From Clostridiales bacterium (lineage in GTDB: Bacteria; Bacillota; Clostridia; Saccharofermentanales; Saccharofermentanaceae), in contig JAFRST010000053.1 of the NCBI GenBank assembly GCA_017427465.1, positions 1 through 64,000 of the forward strand: 64,000 nucleotides of DNA. Direction: 5' to 3'. Below the pieces are notes generated by a model, which worked only from the letters and a program-made list of their open reading frames with translations, was not told the origin of the DNA and ran no database searches. Every line of letters starts with the position of its first letter. The first letter of the stretch is position 1. This document shows positions 36,202 through 44,910 of the stretch, piece by piece. A program made the translations under genes and the position numbers.

Positions 36202-36240
36202 CGAAACCGACATTGTTATTCGCCGAAATTTTGTTTCTGC

Positions 36241-36246
36241 TATAAT
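36241..36246 (+). promoter_or_regulatory. Extended -10 promoter of the 28-residue peptide gene
   Basis: TATAAT preceded by TG one base upstream, like the first toxin promoter and sharing its TATAATGATA context. Confidence 0.5.
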
Positions 36247-36313
36247 GATACAAACGCAGTTTTATGGTCTTCGGCACGTTTCCCGTGCAGGTTTGTCAGG
36301 AAAGGTATCTTAA

Positions 36314-36400
36314 ATGAAACTCGCAGCTGCTATTATTGGTCTGATAGTCTCCATCATCGGTGTTGCTTTTTGGTTCTCGTCTTTTTTCAAAGATAAGTAA
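36314..36400 (+). CDS. 28-residue hydrophobic peptide, possible second type I toxin
   Basis: MKLAAAIIGLIVSIIGVAFW then a short charged end (KDK): one membrane helix. Own extended -10 promoter, a structured leader (GCACG / CGTGC hairpin at about 36275), AGGAAAGG eight bases before the ATG and a strong terminator at 36421. No convincing antisense promoter found, so its type is uncertain. Confidence 0.5.
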   Translation: MKLAAAIIGLIVSIIGVAFWFSSFFKDK

Positions 36401-36420
36401 AGATTATCCCGGATAAATAA

Positions 36421-36456
36421 AAACCTCACCTTGGGAACTTCCCGAAGGTGAGGTTT
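36421..36456. terminator. Terminator after the 28-residue peptide gene
   Basis: 12-bp stem AAACCTCACCTT / AAGGTGAGGTTT with a further GGG/CCC inside; T- or A-rich on both sides. Confidence 0.8.
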
Positions 36457-36497
36457 GTTTGTTTTCTTAATGCAGCGTTTCCGCGCTGCTTTTTTTC

Positions 36498-38237
36498 TCA
36501 GCCTACGCCGGAATTAACAAGAGTGCCCCTTGCGTTATGGTCTGTAGGAATCTGAATGTCACCCTTCTCGCGTCTGTCTCTTAAGACAGAGATAATGGCT
36601 GCATTATCGACCGGAGCATCCGTTGCCGGCTTTAAAGGGGTCTTGCCTGTGAAAATACTGCCCTCAAGTTCTGCGCTGTAATTCGTGATGCAGACTTTGT
36701 ACTTAGTATCCTTATCGGTAAGATCTAATTTTGTGCCATCGCTCAAAGTGATGCTGACGATCTCGATAACGGGCTCGTCTTCAGTACCGTTATTCTTGTA
36801 CTCGAAAGTAAGTCCTGATACCTGGTCGCCGAAGTCGCCGTTAACAAAGCCATTTGCGAGCTGCTGCGCGATCTCCCCGGCATTAAGCTCATAGATGAGC
36901 AGCGAATTATTAAACGGACAGAGAGTATAGATGTCGCCTACTGAGATCTGGAGCATGCCGTCCTGAGGAACGGTAAAATCCTTGCATACTCCGCCGCCGT
37001 TATAGAAGGCAGCAACAACGCCTTCCTTCTTCATGTATTCGAGGATCATTGACGTAACGAAGTTGCCGCCTGCGGTAGTCGTTCCGCTGATGACCTCCTG
37101 ACTCTCGATGCTGGTCTCGATGTAGCCCAGAGCTTCATTCATCTGATCGCTGATGGAATCCCATGCGGCGTGTGAGATGGCCATGATGTCCTGGTCAAGG
37201 TTTTCAGCATTAGCGGAAGTGTCGTAGAGCTTTTCGGGCTCATCAACAATAGATGTGTAGCTAAGGTCTTCGAACGTAACGTTTCCGTCCTTGTCGATAA
37301 CGATAACTGCGCTCGAGAAGCCGTTAGCGTCTTTATCAGTCTGGATATAAGCGACACCGCTGGACGCAAAGCCGCAGACAGTATCATTCGAATTAGCGCC
37401 TGTTACGAGATCAACGTCAGCAGGATCCAAAGCATCTGCGATAGCTTCAGGTGCCGCGTGTGCGACTACGACCGTTAAAGCAGGCTGCTCCGTAAGGTTG
37501 ATCTCCTTAACGCGCTGTGAGAATTCTTTAAGATCTGCGTGGATCTCATACTCTTCGAATTTAGAGCTTGAGATCTGGGATGAATAATCCGGGATATAAC
37601 CGATCAAGGCGATGCGCAGGCCGGCCTTCTCAACGATAACGTAATCCTTTGTAGAAAGCGTTCTTCTCTGGTTGTCCGCATTAAAAAGGTTAGCAGCGAT
37701 TACCGGGATGCTCGGATCGCCTGAGAAATCTCCGAGTTCGTATTCGGGAACTGTAGCAGAGACATCTGCCGCGTATGTATCAAAATCCCAGTCAAACTCG
37801 TCATTGCCTACAGTGACAGCATCGTAACCCATATGGTCAAGCGCCGCCCTGAGAGCCGCACCTTCCGTGAAAGTTGAAACCGGTGTTCCCTGGTAGATAT
37901 CACCACCGTCAATAAGAAGAACGCCGTCAAACTCTTCAGAAGCTCTTGCGTCATTGAAGATCTTCGCCATGTAAGCGAGTCTGTACTGGAAAGTGGACTT
38001 GTCGCCGCTTGAAGTATCTATGAGTTTTCCCTGTATATCGCTCGTCTCGAAAAGAACGATCCTGGTATCTTTAACTTCCTCTGTCTCAGATTTTGTCGGA
38101 ACCGTCAGTTCGACAGAAGGCTCTGTCGGCACCGGGTCCGTATAGACCGAAATAACCGTATAAGAAACGGCCACAATCAGAATTATCAGTAATGCTACTG
38201 CGAATAACGGGCCCTGATATTTGCTTGCTTTAGACAT
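36498..38237 (-). CDS. Membrane-anchored 5'-nucleotidase-family protein with altered active site
   Basis: 579 residues. N-terminal membrane anchor (about 10-32), metallophosphatase domain, and C-terminal 5'-nucleotidase domain (AFYNGGGVCKDF, GDIYTLCPFNN, ICITNYSA-like). Several catalytic residues of the family are changed: SDIQG for SDxHG, GNDEFD for GNHEFD, and GANSND for GGHTH, while DGGD and VVVAHAAPE remain. It may be inactive or act on another substrate. GGGAGA supports the start at 38237 rather than 38264. Single gene. Confidence 0.82.
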   Translation of the reverse strand: MSKASKYQGPLFAVALLIILIVAVSYTVISVYTDPVPTEPSVELTVPTKSETEEVKDTRIVLFETSDIQGKLIDTSSGDKSTFQYRLAYMAKIFNDARASEEFDGVLLIDGGDIYQGTPVSTFTEGAALRAALDHMGYDAVTVGNDEFDWDFDTYAADVSATVPEYELGDFSGDPSIPVIAANLFNADNQRRTLSTKDYVIVEKAGLRIALIGYIPDYSSQISSSKFEEYEIHADLKEFSQRVKEINLTEQPALTVVVAHAAPEAIADALDPADVDLVTGANSNDTVCGFASSGVAYIQTDKDANGFSSAVIVIDKDGNVTFEDLSYTSIVDEPEKLYDTSANAENLDQDIMAISHAAWDSISDQMNEALGYIETSIESQEVISGTTTAGGNFVTSMILEYMKKEGVVAAFYNGGGVCKDFTVPQDGMLQISVGDIYTLCPFNNSLLIYELNAGEIAQQLANGFVNGDFGDQVSGLTFEYKNNGTEDEPVIEIVSITLSDGTKLDLTDKDTKYKVCITNYSAELEGSIFTGKTPLKPATDAPVDNAAIISVLRDRREKGDIQIPTDHNARGTLVNSGVG

Positions 38238-38342
38238 AAAATAGTCTCCCTTTATAATATCCAAGTTATATTAGACTAAAATATTAAAGGGTTCAACCGT
38301 AAAAATACGCAAGAATGTCCGCTATCTGCAGGAAATGCCTTA

Positions 38343-38858
38343 TCAGAACTCCGTAAGTTCCCACTTCATCGGCAGATATTTGCCTTCGTCTTCAATATAT
38401 GTAAAAGCATTACTCTTTGAACTGAACTTCATGTATTTAAGCTGGGGATCATTTATGTAATTGTCATCCATCATCAACACATTTCCGTTGCACAGATAGA
38501 TAAACGTATCCTCTCCGCCGCTGAGCAGACAATAAGGTCCAATATCGGAATGGTAGACAATAACGCTGGTAAACCTTGTATAAGAACCGCCGTCGATTAT
38601 GCCGATAAGAAGCTCATCCACGCCGTCACCGTCAAGGTCATGAAGCAGGTATCCCTTCTGATAGCTCTTGTTCTTAAGAGCCGGCGACACCGTGTAATTC
38701 TGCGGCTCATCATGAAAACCATACCTGATGCCGTCCCCGTAAAACTCCAACGCTTCTTTGTACCAGTCCTTCAGTGCCGCCTTCTTGCATCCGGTCATCC
38801 CGAACACAACAGATGCCAAAAGTGACATGATCAGTATTGACGAAGTAACCTTTCTCAT
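38343..38858 (-). CDS. Small lipoprotein with a calcium-loop-like motif
   Basis: 171 residues. Signal peptide with lipobox GMTGC (C24), then a soluble domain containing LLHDLDGDGVDELLIG, an Asp-rich FG-GAP/VCBS-like calcium loop. Function unknown; such lipoproteins are numerous in Clostridia. Ends about 105 bp before the nucleotidase-like gene on the same strand. Confidence 0.72.
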   Translation of the reverse strand: MRKVTSSILIMSLLASVVFGMTGCKKAALKDWYKEALEFYGDGIRYGFHDEPQNYTVSPALKNKSYQKGYLLHDLDGDGVDELLIGIIDGGSYTRFTSVIVYHSDIGPYCLLSGGEDTFIYLCNGNVLMMDDNYINDPQLKYMKFSSKSNAFTYIEDEGKYLPMKWELTEF

Positions 38859-38910
38859 ATTTTTTCTCCCTTATACCAAATAGTAAAATTAATTTTACCC
38901 AAAGAATTTT

Positions 38911-39138
38911 CTTCTATCAACTAGTTAATTGGCCGCAGGCCACCCTTCCCCTCCGCCAACAAAAAGCCTTCTTTCAACTAGTTAATTTGCCGCAAGTTAA
39001 CCTTCCTCTCCGCCAAGTAAAAAGACCTTTGCAACTAGTTAATTTGCCGCAGGTTACCCTTCTTCTCCGCCAATTAAAAACCTTCTTTCAACTAGTTAAT
39101 TTGCCGCAGGCAAATTACTGTCCGTACGTTGAAAGAAG
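38911..39138. repeat. Four tandem 57-bp repeats downstream of tRNA-Arg
   Basis: The core CAACTAGTTAATT recurs at 38918, 38975, 39032 and 39089, an exact 57-bp period. Units contain TTTGCCGCAGG-like hairpins; the last unit is closed by a 16-bp perfect stem (AAAACCTTCTTTCAAC with 39129-39144) and a 9-bp inner stem. No open frame. The last unit probably terminates tRNA-Arg; the others look like duplicated copies. Confidence 0.8.
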
Positions 39139-39148
39139 GTTTTAACAT

Positions 39149-39223
39149 TGGCGCTCCAAGCAGGAGTCGAACCCGCATCTACGGTACCGGAAACCGCTAT
39201 TCTATCCGTTAGACTATTGGAGC
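39149..39223 (-). tRNA. tRNA-Arg (anticodon CCG)
   Basis: 75 nt including an encoded CCA. Acceptor GCTCCAA/TTGGAGC, anticodon stem GCGGT/ACCGT with loop TTCCGGT (anticodon CCG), T arm GCGGG-TTCGACT-CCTGC. Lies just after the mfd stop on the same strand. Confidence 0.95.
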
Positions 39224-39237
39224 AATTTTCGCGCTTA

Positions 39238-42200
39238 TTATACTTTATCTTCTTCAGGCTTGTCAGCAGGAGTCCGGTTAGCATCAAGAATCTTAAGAAG
39301 TCCTACGATCTCCTGTACCGTCTTATCCTGCTTTACGGAAGAAGGCTTGAAGAGCATGTAAGGCACTGCGCCGGTCGCGTTGATGGTAACGCGCGCACCA
39401 TAGAAACGGTCACGCATCAAAGCGCCTAATGCCTGCATATCGATCTGAAGATTAGGGTTAAGGTAAAGCCTTACTCCGGCATTCTTGATAGATGCTTTAG
39501 TAAAGCCCAAAGAGCCTGCCAAAGACCTCATAAGAGAGATTCCCGAGAGGATATAGACCTCCGGCGGAGCATCGCCGTAACGATCTGTAACTTCGTCTAT
39601 GAAATCACTGTAGGACTCGAATCCGTTTATGTCTCCGATGCGTCTGTAGCAGCTCATTCTGCCTGCTTCATCCTGAATGTAGGAAGCAGGGATATATGCG
39701 TCGTAATCGACTTCGACAGTAAAGCCTTTTTCGACGCTTTCGTTGTGCCCGGTGAGAACATCGGTATCAAGGACTTCGTCTTTTCCGGACTTAAGAAGAC
39801 GCACTTCTTCATCAAGCAGACGGCAGTAAAGCTCGTAACCGATTACGTCCATCTGGCCGTGCTGTTCTGCGCCCAGAAGACTTCCCGCACCGCGGACTTC
39901 AAGGTCGCGCATGGCGATCCTGACTCCGGAACCGAGCTCGGTGAATTCACGAAGGGCATTTAATCTTTTCGTTGCTTCCTCATTAAGAACAGCGTCAGCA
40001 TCGTAAGTGATATAAGCGTAAGCCTGTCTGTCGGATCTTCCGACACGGCCTTTGATCTGATATAGCTGCGACAGGCCGAAGCGGTCGGCATTCTCTACGA
40101 TGAGCGTGTTAACGTTCGGCATGTCTACGCCGTTCTCGATTATGGTCGTGCATACCAGGATGTCGTACTTGCCTTCGATGAAGTCCGCAACCACTGTCTC
40201 CAGGCCGTTCTCGGGCATCTGACCGTGCGCATACGTGACACGGACTCCGGGCATGGCTTTAGCGAGACTGTCCGCTACCTTGTCGATATCGGAGGTCTTG
40301 TTGTAGAGATAGAAGATCTGGCCTCCTCTGGCGATCTCACGCATACATGCCTGAACTATGATCTGCTCATCATAGCCCATTACGTACGTCTGAACTGCAC
40401 GCCTGTTGAACGGAGCTTCTTCGAGCGTTGATATATCGCGGATACCGGAAAGCGACATGTGCAGAGTTCTCGGAATAGGCGTAGCGGAAAGAGACAAAAC
40501 ATCAACGTCAGTCTTCATAGACTTGATCTTCTCTTTGTGGTTAACGCCGAACCTCTGCTCCTCATCAACGACAAGAAGACCCAGATGCGGCGGTCTGACA
40601 TCATTTGAGAGCACTCTGTGCGTGCCGATGATGACATCGATCTTGCCTTTCTCAATGTCTATGAGGCTTTGTCTTATCTGCGCCTGCGGAACAAATCTTG
40701 AGAGGAGACAAACGTTGACTGGGAAGTCCTTTACCCTGCTCGTGAAGTTCTCATAATGCTGCTGCGCAAGGAGCGTCGTAGGTGCGAGCATTATGACCTG
40801 GCGGCCGTTCATTACCGCCTTGAACATCGCCCTGAATGCGACCTCGGTCTTGCCGAATCCGACATCTCCGCAAAGGAGTCTGTCCATCGGTCTCTCGGAC
40901 TCGAGATCTGCCTTTATCTCGTGCGTTGCGCGGAGCTGGTCATCAGTCTCCACGAACGGGAATCTGTCTTCAAAAAGTTTCTGCTGCTCTTCATCGGGGG
41001 CGCACGCAAAGCCTTTATTTACGCTTCTTGCGGCATATATCTTAAGAAGGTCATAGGCAACTTTCTTGATCGCTTCCCTGGCCCTCGATACTGACCTCTT
41101 CCACTCGTCTCCGCCGAGTCTTGAGAGCTTCGGATCCTTCTCGCCCGGACCTACATATTTCTGGAGTGAATCAAGGTTCTCAGGGAGGATATAAAGTGTC
41201 TCGCCCTTCGCGTAAGTGAGCTTAAGATAGTCCTTACGGATCTCGCCGACCTTCATGTTGACGAGGCCCTCATAGCGGCCGACGCCGTGCTTGTCGTGAA
41301 CTACGTAATCTCCCGGGCTGATCTCGCTGAAGAAATTGATGCGGTTGCCGCCCTTCTTCTTCGCCGGGCGCTTCTGCTCGGCGCCATAGAGCTCCTGCTC
41401 ACCGAGGACGGTTATCCCAAGCTTCGGATACGTAAATCCTGCCGGAAGAGGTGCGTCGATAATGTCCGCAAAGCAGTCGTGCTCAGCCAGGCGGTCCTTG
41501 AGCTGCTCGCTTCTGCGGCCGTGATGGGCCACCATGTATACGTCTTTGGACTTCTTGAGGAAAGAAGCGAGCTCTTCTGCCCTTCCGGAGAAGTTATCGG
41601 CCGGAAAGCCCGTAACTGTAGCGGTCTTGCCGCCCGGCAGACCGTTTCCGGAGGACTGGAACATTGATAAAGTAACAATGTTATCCAGCCCGTCTAAGGC
41701 CTTCATGAGTTTACTGAGGTTCACCATTGCGGACGGAGAGCATGTAGGAGCGATACCGATCTCAAAAGATTCACGGCATCTTTGCGCGTACTCACCTGCG
41801 TATGCGTTCATTCTCGCGTCAATGTCCACCATCTCGTCCGCGAAAAAGACCACGTCACTGCCGTTCACATAATCTATCGCCGTCTCGAACTTCTCAAGGA
41901 TGATCCCGAGCCATCTGCTGATGCCCGTAGGCTCGATGCCGTTCCTGATCTTCTCTGCGTCGCCCGTGGCTGTTCTCGACAAAAGCTCAGCCGCGCGTCT
42001 TGCCTCTCTCGTAGCCGTGTTCATCTTGGAAAGATCTTCCTGAACACGCTCTAAGATAAGTTCTGCGATCTCATCTCTGGTATCTTCGGGGAATGCATAT
42101 ACAGAAGCAGGCACCGCAGCAGTCTCTTCGAGCTGGCCTGTCGATCTCTGCGTCTCCCTGTCAAAAGTCTTTATCTGGTCTATCTCTGTATCAAAAAAGC

Positions 42201-42792
42201 TGATTCTCACAGGCTCCGTGTAGGAAGGCGAAAAGATATCCACAATGTCTCCTCTTACGGAGAACTCGCCCTTCTCCATTACCTGCGGAACATTCTCATA
42301 GCCGTTTAAGAGAAGCGCTTCGACAAGTTCGTCACGCTCCATCTCCTGCCCTACTTTGAGATTGATGATCCTTTTCCTGAAGCTCTCTGCCGGCTCAAGT
42401 TTATTAAGCAATGCACCGGCTGTTATTACGGCAGCCCCGAAATCGCCCGTAACGAGCTCTGAGAGCGCGAGCGTGCGTGTGAGCTCTAATTCTCTTGAAG
42501 AAGCCTCCGCGCTCACGAGAGACAGCTCTGAGGGCGCCAGAACGGCCACCGGCTCATCCGTGAATGCCGCGCAGTATGCCGCGGTGCTCCTTGCCCTGGC
42601 ACTGTCAGGCTCGATAAATACTGCTTTTCGAGAATTAAGACGCGCAAGAGCCATCGCGACAAAGACCTTCTGCTCGTTGCAAAGGCCGGTGATGTTAAGA
42701 TGGTTTCCCGTCTTAAGACTCGAGGAAAATTCGGCGGTGAGCTCTTTGTCGGATGCGATCCTGCCAAGAAGCTCAATAAGTCTGTTATCCAT
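39238..42792 (-). CDS. mfd: Transcription-repair coupling factor
   Basis: 1184 residues. DNA translocase that removes stalled RNA polymerase and recruits UvrA. UvrB-like N-terminal region, CarD-like RNA-polymerase-interacting domain (GDYVVHDKHGVGRYEG near 490), superfamily 2 helicase with GDVGFGKTE, DEEQRFGV and the RecG-like TRG region, and a C-terminal autoinhibitory domain. Its start overlaps the end of pth by 8 bp, so the two are coupled in a glmU-pth-mfd run. Confidence 0.96.
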   Translation of the reverse strand: MDNRLIELLGRIASDKELTAEFSSSLKTGNHLNITGLCNEQKVFVAMALARLNSRKAVFIEPDSARARSTAAYCAAFTDEPVAVLAPSELSLVSAEASSRELELTRTLALSELVTGDFGAAVITAGALLNKLEPAESFRKRIINLKVGQEMERDELVEALLLNGYENVPQVMEKGEFSVRGDIVDIFSPSYTEPVRISFFDTEIDQIKTFDRETQRSTGQLEETAAVPASVYAFPEDTRDEIAELILERVQEDLSKMNTATREARRAAELLSRTATGDAEKIRNGIEPTGISRWLGIILEKFETAIDYVNGSDVVFFADEMVDIDARMNAYAGEYAQRCRESFEIGIAPTCSPSAMVNLSKLMKALDGLDNIVTLSMFQSSGNGLPGGKTATVTGFPADNFSGRAEELASFLKKSKDVYMVAHHGRRSEQLKDRLAEHDCFADIIDAPLPAGFTYPKLGITVLGEQELYGAEQKRPAKKKGGNRINFFSEISPGDYVVHDKHGVGRYEGLVNMKVGEIRKDYLKLTYAKGETLYILPENLDSLQKYVGPGEKDPKLSRLGGDEWKRSVSRAREAIKKVAYDLLKIYAARSVNKGFACAPDEEQQKLFEDRFPFVETDDQLRATHEIKADLESERPMDRLLCGDVGFGKTEVAFRAMFKAVMNGRQVIMLAPTTLLAQQHYENFTSRVKDFPVNVCLLSRFVPQAQIRQSLIDIEKGKIDVIIGTHRVLSNDVRPPHLGLLVVDEEQRFGVNHKEKIKSMKTDVDVLSLSATPIPRTLHMSLSGIRDISTLEEAPFNRRAVQTYVMGYDEQIIVQACMREIARGGQIFYLYNKTSDIDKVADSLAKAMPGVRVTYAHGQMPENGLETVVADFIEGKYDILVCTTIIENGVDMPNVNTLIVENADRFGLSQLYQIKGRVGRSDRQAYAYITYDADAVLNEEATKRLNALREFTELGSGVRIAMRDLEVRGAGSLLGAEQHGQMDVIGYELYCRLLDEEVRLLKSGKDEVLDTDVLTGHNESVEKGFTVEVDYDAYIPASYIQDEAGRMSCYRRIGDINGFESYSDFIDEVTDRYGDAPPEVYILSGISLMRSLAGSLGFTKASIKNAGVRLYLNPNLQIDMQALGALMRDRFYGARVTINATGAVPYMLFKPSSVKQDKTVQEIVGLLKILDANRTPADKPEEDKV

Positions 42793-43315
42793 TGGAGATG
42801 ATCTCCTCTACGGCCTCACAGGCTTTTACAAAAGCGTCATTAAGCATCGGCCGCTCATCCTTCGGGACTTCGGACAACACGTAATTAACGAGCTCCCAAT
42901 TCTCAGGGACGGGGCCCGTACCGATGCGGACTCTGGGGAACTCTTCGGTGCCCAGAAGCTGAATAACAGATCTCATGCCGTTGTGCGTGCCTGCACTGCC
43001 CTTCGGCCTGACTCTGATCGTGCCCTTCGCTATATCGATATCATCGTAAACGGTGATGATATTCTTCGGCGGTACCTTGTAGAACTTAGATATCTCCACA
43101 AGGCACTCACCGGAATTGTTCATGAATGTGGTGGGCTTGATGATGATGACATCCTGTCCTTTGATCTTGCCTTTGCCCCAGAGGCCCTTGTACTTCTCTT
43201 TGCCCAGGAAAATGCCATGCTTATCAGCGAGCATATCTACGGCGAGATAGCCCATGTTGTGCCATGTATAAAGATACTGTTTTCCCGGATTACCGAGCCC
43301 GGCTACTATCCACAT
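42785..43315 (-). CDS. pth: Peptidyl-tRNA hydrolase
   Basis: 176 residues. Releases tRNA from prematurely ended peptidyl-tRNA. Motifs GLGNPG, the catalytic His in TWHNMGY (usual form T[RK]HN[IV]G), TFMNNSG, DDIDI and SAGTHNGMRS. 21 bp after the glmU stop, overlapping mfd. Confidence 0.95.
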   Translation of the reverse strand: MWIVAGLGNPGKQYLYTWHNMGYLAVDMLADKHGIFLGKEKYKGLWGKGKIKGQDVIIIKPTTFMNNSGECLVEISKFYKVPPKNIITVYDDIDIAKGTIRVRPKGSAGTHNGMRSVIQLLGTEEFPRVRIGTGPVPENWELVNYVLSEVPKDERPMLNDAFVKACEAVEEIISNG

Positions 43316-43335
43316 AAAAGTCCTGCCGCTTGGGA

Positions 43336-44751
43336 TCAGACCTCGGAACGTCTGTCGTCAAGTCTGATATAATTCTCGCCTCTCATACGGCTCTTGTTGG
43401 CAACCCAGTTATCCTTGTTGAGCTGCTTGGATCTGCCGATACCGAGAGAAAGCGCAGGAACGTCGGATGTGATCGTGGAGCCTGCTGCGATGTAGCAGTC
43501 CTTGCCCAAAACAACGGAAGATACAATATTGGAGTTACCTCCGATGAATACGTTATCTTCGATAGTACAGCCGATCTTGTCCTGACCGTCGAAGTTACAT
43601 GTGACGGTACCGCATCCGAAGTTAACGTTGCGGCCGACCTTGGAGTCACCGATGTACGTAAGGTGACGGGCTCTCGTATATTCGCCGATCTCAGAACCCT
43701 TGACCTCAACGTATGCACCGAGCGTAACGTGATCGTCGATCCTGGATTCAGGTCTGATGTGCGTATAAGGTCCGATACGGCAGTCCTTGCCGATCGTGCT
43801 TGAAGAAACGATGGAGTTATCAACTACAGTGCCGTCGCCGATATCAGAGCAGTCGATTCTCGTGTTCTCACCGATAATGCAGTCTTCACCGATATTCGTA
43901 TTGCCGAGAAGCGTTGTGCCCGGAAGAATTACCGTATCCTGGCCGATCTCAACTGCGTGGTGGATCCATGTGGCGTTGGGATCAACGATCTCTACACCGT
44001 TAGCCATATGATAGTCAAGGATTCTGTGATTCATGATATCTCTTACCTGGGCGAGCTGCTTTCTGTCGTTAACTCCCCTTGTATCATCGAAATCGCATAC
44101 GACAGCGCCAACCGTGAAACCGTCATCGATGAGGATTCCGATAGTATCCGTAAGGTAATATTCCTTCTGGGCGTTGTTAGCGCCGATCCTGCCCAAAGCA
44201 GAAAGGAGCAAAGGCGTTCTGAATACATACATTGAAGAGTTGATCTCTTTGACCTTAAGCTCTTCAGGCGTGCAGTCCTTGTGCTCAACGATCTTAAGAA
44301 CGTTGCCGTTCTTGCCTCTGATGATCCTTCCGTAACCTGTCGGATCGTCAGCCTCAGCCGTGATGAGAATTGCAGCGCAATTAGAAGACTCGCTGTCAAA
44401 AGCGTCCAGAGCCTTCTTGATCGTCTCGGCAGATACCATCGGGCAGTCACCCGGAAGAACGATCGTAAGACCGTCTCTGCCTTCGAGGAAAGGCGCAGCC
44501 TGCATAACAGCGTGGCCTGTACCTCTCTGCTCTTCCTGAAGCACGTATGCGACATTCTCGCCCAATACGCTTCTGATCTCAGCCTGTGCTTCGCCTACTA
44601 TATATACCTGATCCTGGCAGCCTGCCTCCTGAAGAGCATCGGCTACCCATTGGATGATCGGTTTGCCCGACACCTGGAACACGACCTTGGAATGCTTAGA
44701 CTTCATTCGCGTGCTTTTTCCTGCCGCCATAACAACCGCACTTATTTCCAT
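43336..44751 (-). CDS. glmU: Bifunctional UDP-GlcNAc pyrophosphorylase / GlcN-1-P acetyltransferase
   Basis: 471 residues. Makes UDP-N-acetylglucosamine for peptidoglycan. N-terminal uridyltransferase (VMAAGKSTRMKS, QRGTGHAV, VLPGDCP) and C-terminal left-handed beta-helix with hexapeptide repeats and the acetyltransferase residues (RARHLTYIGD, NFGCGTVTCNFDG). First gene of the glmU-pth-mfd run; extended -10 promoter at 44792. Confidence 0.96.
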   Translation of the reverse strand: MEISAVVMAAGKSTRMKSKHSKVVFQVSGKPIIQWVADALQEAGCQDQVYIVGEAQAEIRSVLGENVAYVLQEEQRGTGHAVMQAAPFLEGRDGLTIVLPGDCPMVSAETIKKALDAFDSESSNCAAILITAEADDPTGYGRIIRGKNGNVLKIVEHKDCTPEELKVKEINSSMYVFRTPLLLSALGRIGANNAQKEYYLTDTIGILIDDGFTVGAVVCDFDDTRGVNDRKQLAQVRDIMNHRILDYHMANGVEIVDPNATWIHHAVEIGQDTVILPGTTLLGNTNIGEDCIIGENTRIDCSDIGDGTVVDNSIVSSSTIGKDCRIGPYTHIRPESRIDDHVTLGAYVEVKGSEIGEYTRARHLTYIGDSKVGRNVNFGCGTVTCNFDGQDKIGCTIEDNVFIGGNSNIVSSVVLGKDCYIAAGSTITSDVPALSLGIGRSKQLNKDNWVANKSRMRGENYIRLDDRRSEV

Positions 44752-44791
44752 AATGAACCTCTTAAATGAAATATTCGGGAATACCCTTTGT

Positions 44792-44797
44792 ATTATA
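44792..44797 (-). promoter_or_regulatory. Extended -10 promoter of glmU
   Basis: Minus strand TGTTATAAT, about 40 bp upstream of the start; no good -35. Confidence 0.5.
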
Positions 44798-44825
44798 ACA
44801 AATCTTTAACTTCTAATAAATGAAG

Positions 44826-44858
44826 AGCCCCGCACTTTATGGGATAAAGTGCAGGGCT
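44826..44858. terminator. Terminator of the lactate dehydrogenase family gene
   Basis: Stem AGCCCCGCACTTTA / AAAGTGCAGGGCT (one mismatch), with a T-rich tract on the plus-strand side. Confidence 0.75.
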
Positions 44859-44910
44859 TAATATTTTTTGTTTTCGAACCCGAAAAGCCTTTAAACAGGC
44901 ATTTCCTTTA

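Noticed and set aside
38911..39138. CRISPR array
   Set aside because: The repeats are contiguous 57-bp tandem units without unique spacers, and no cas genes are present.
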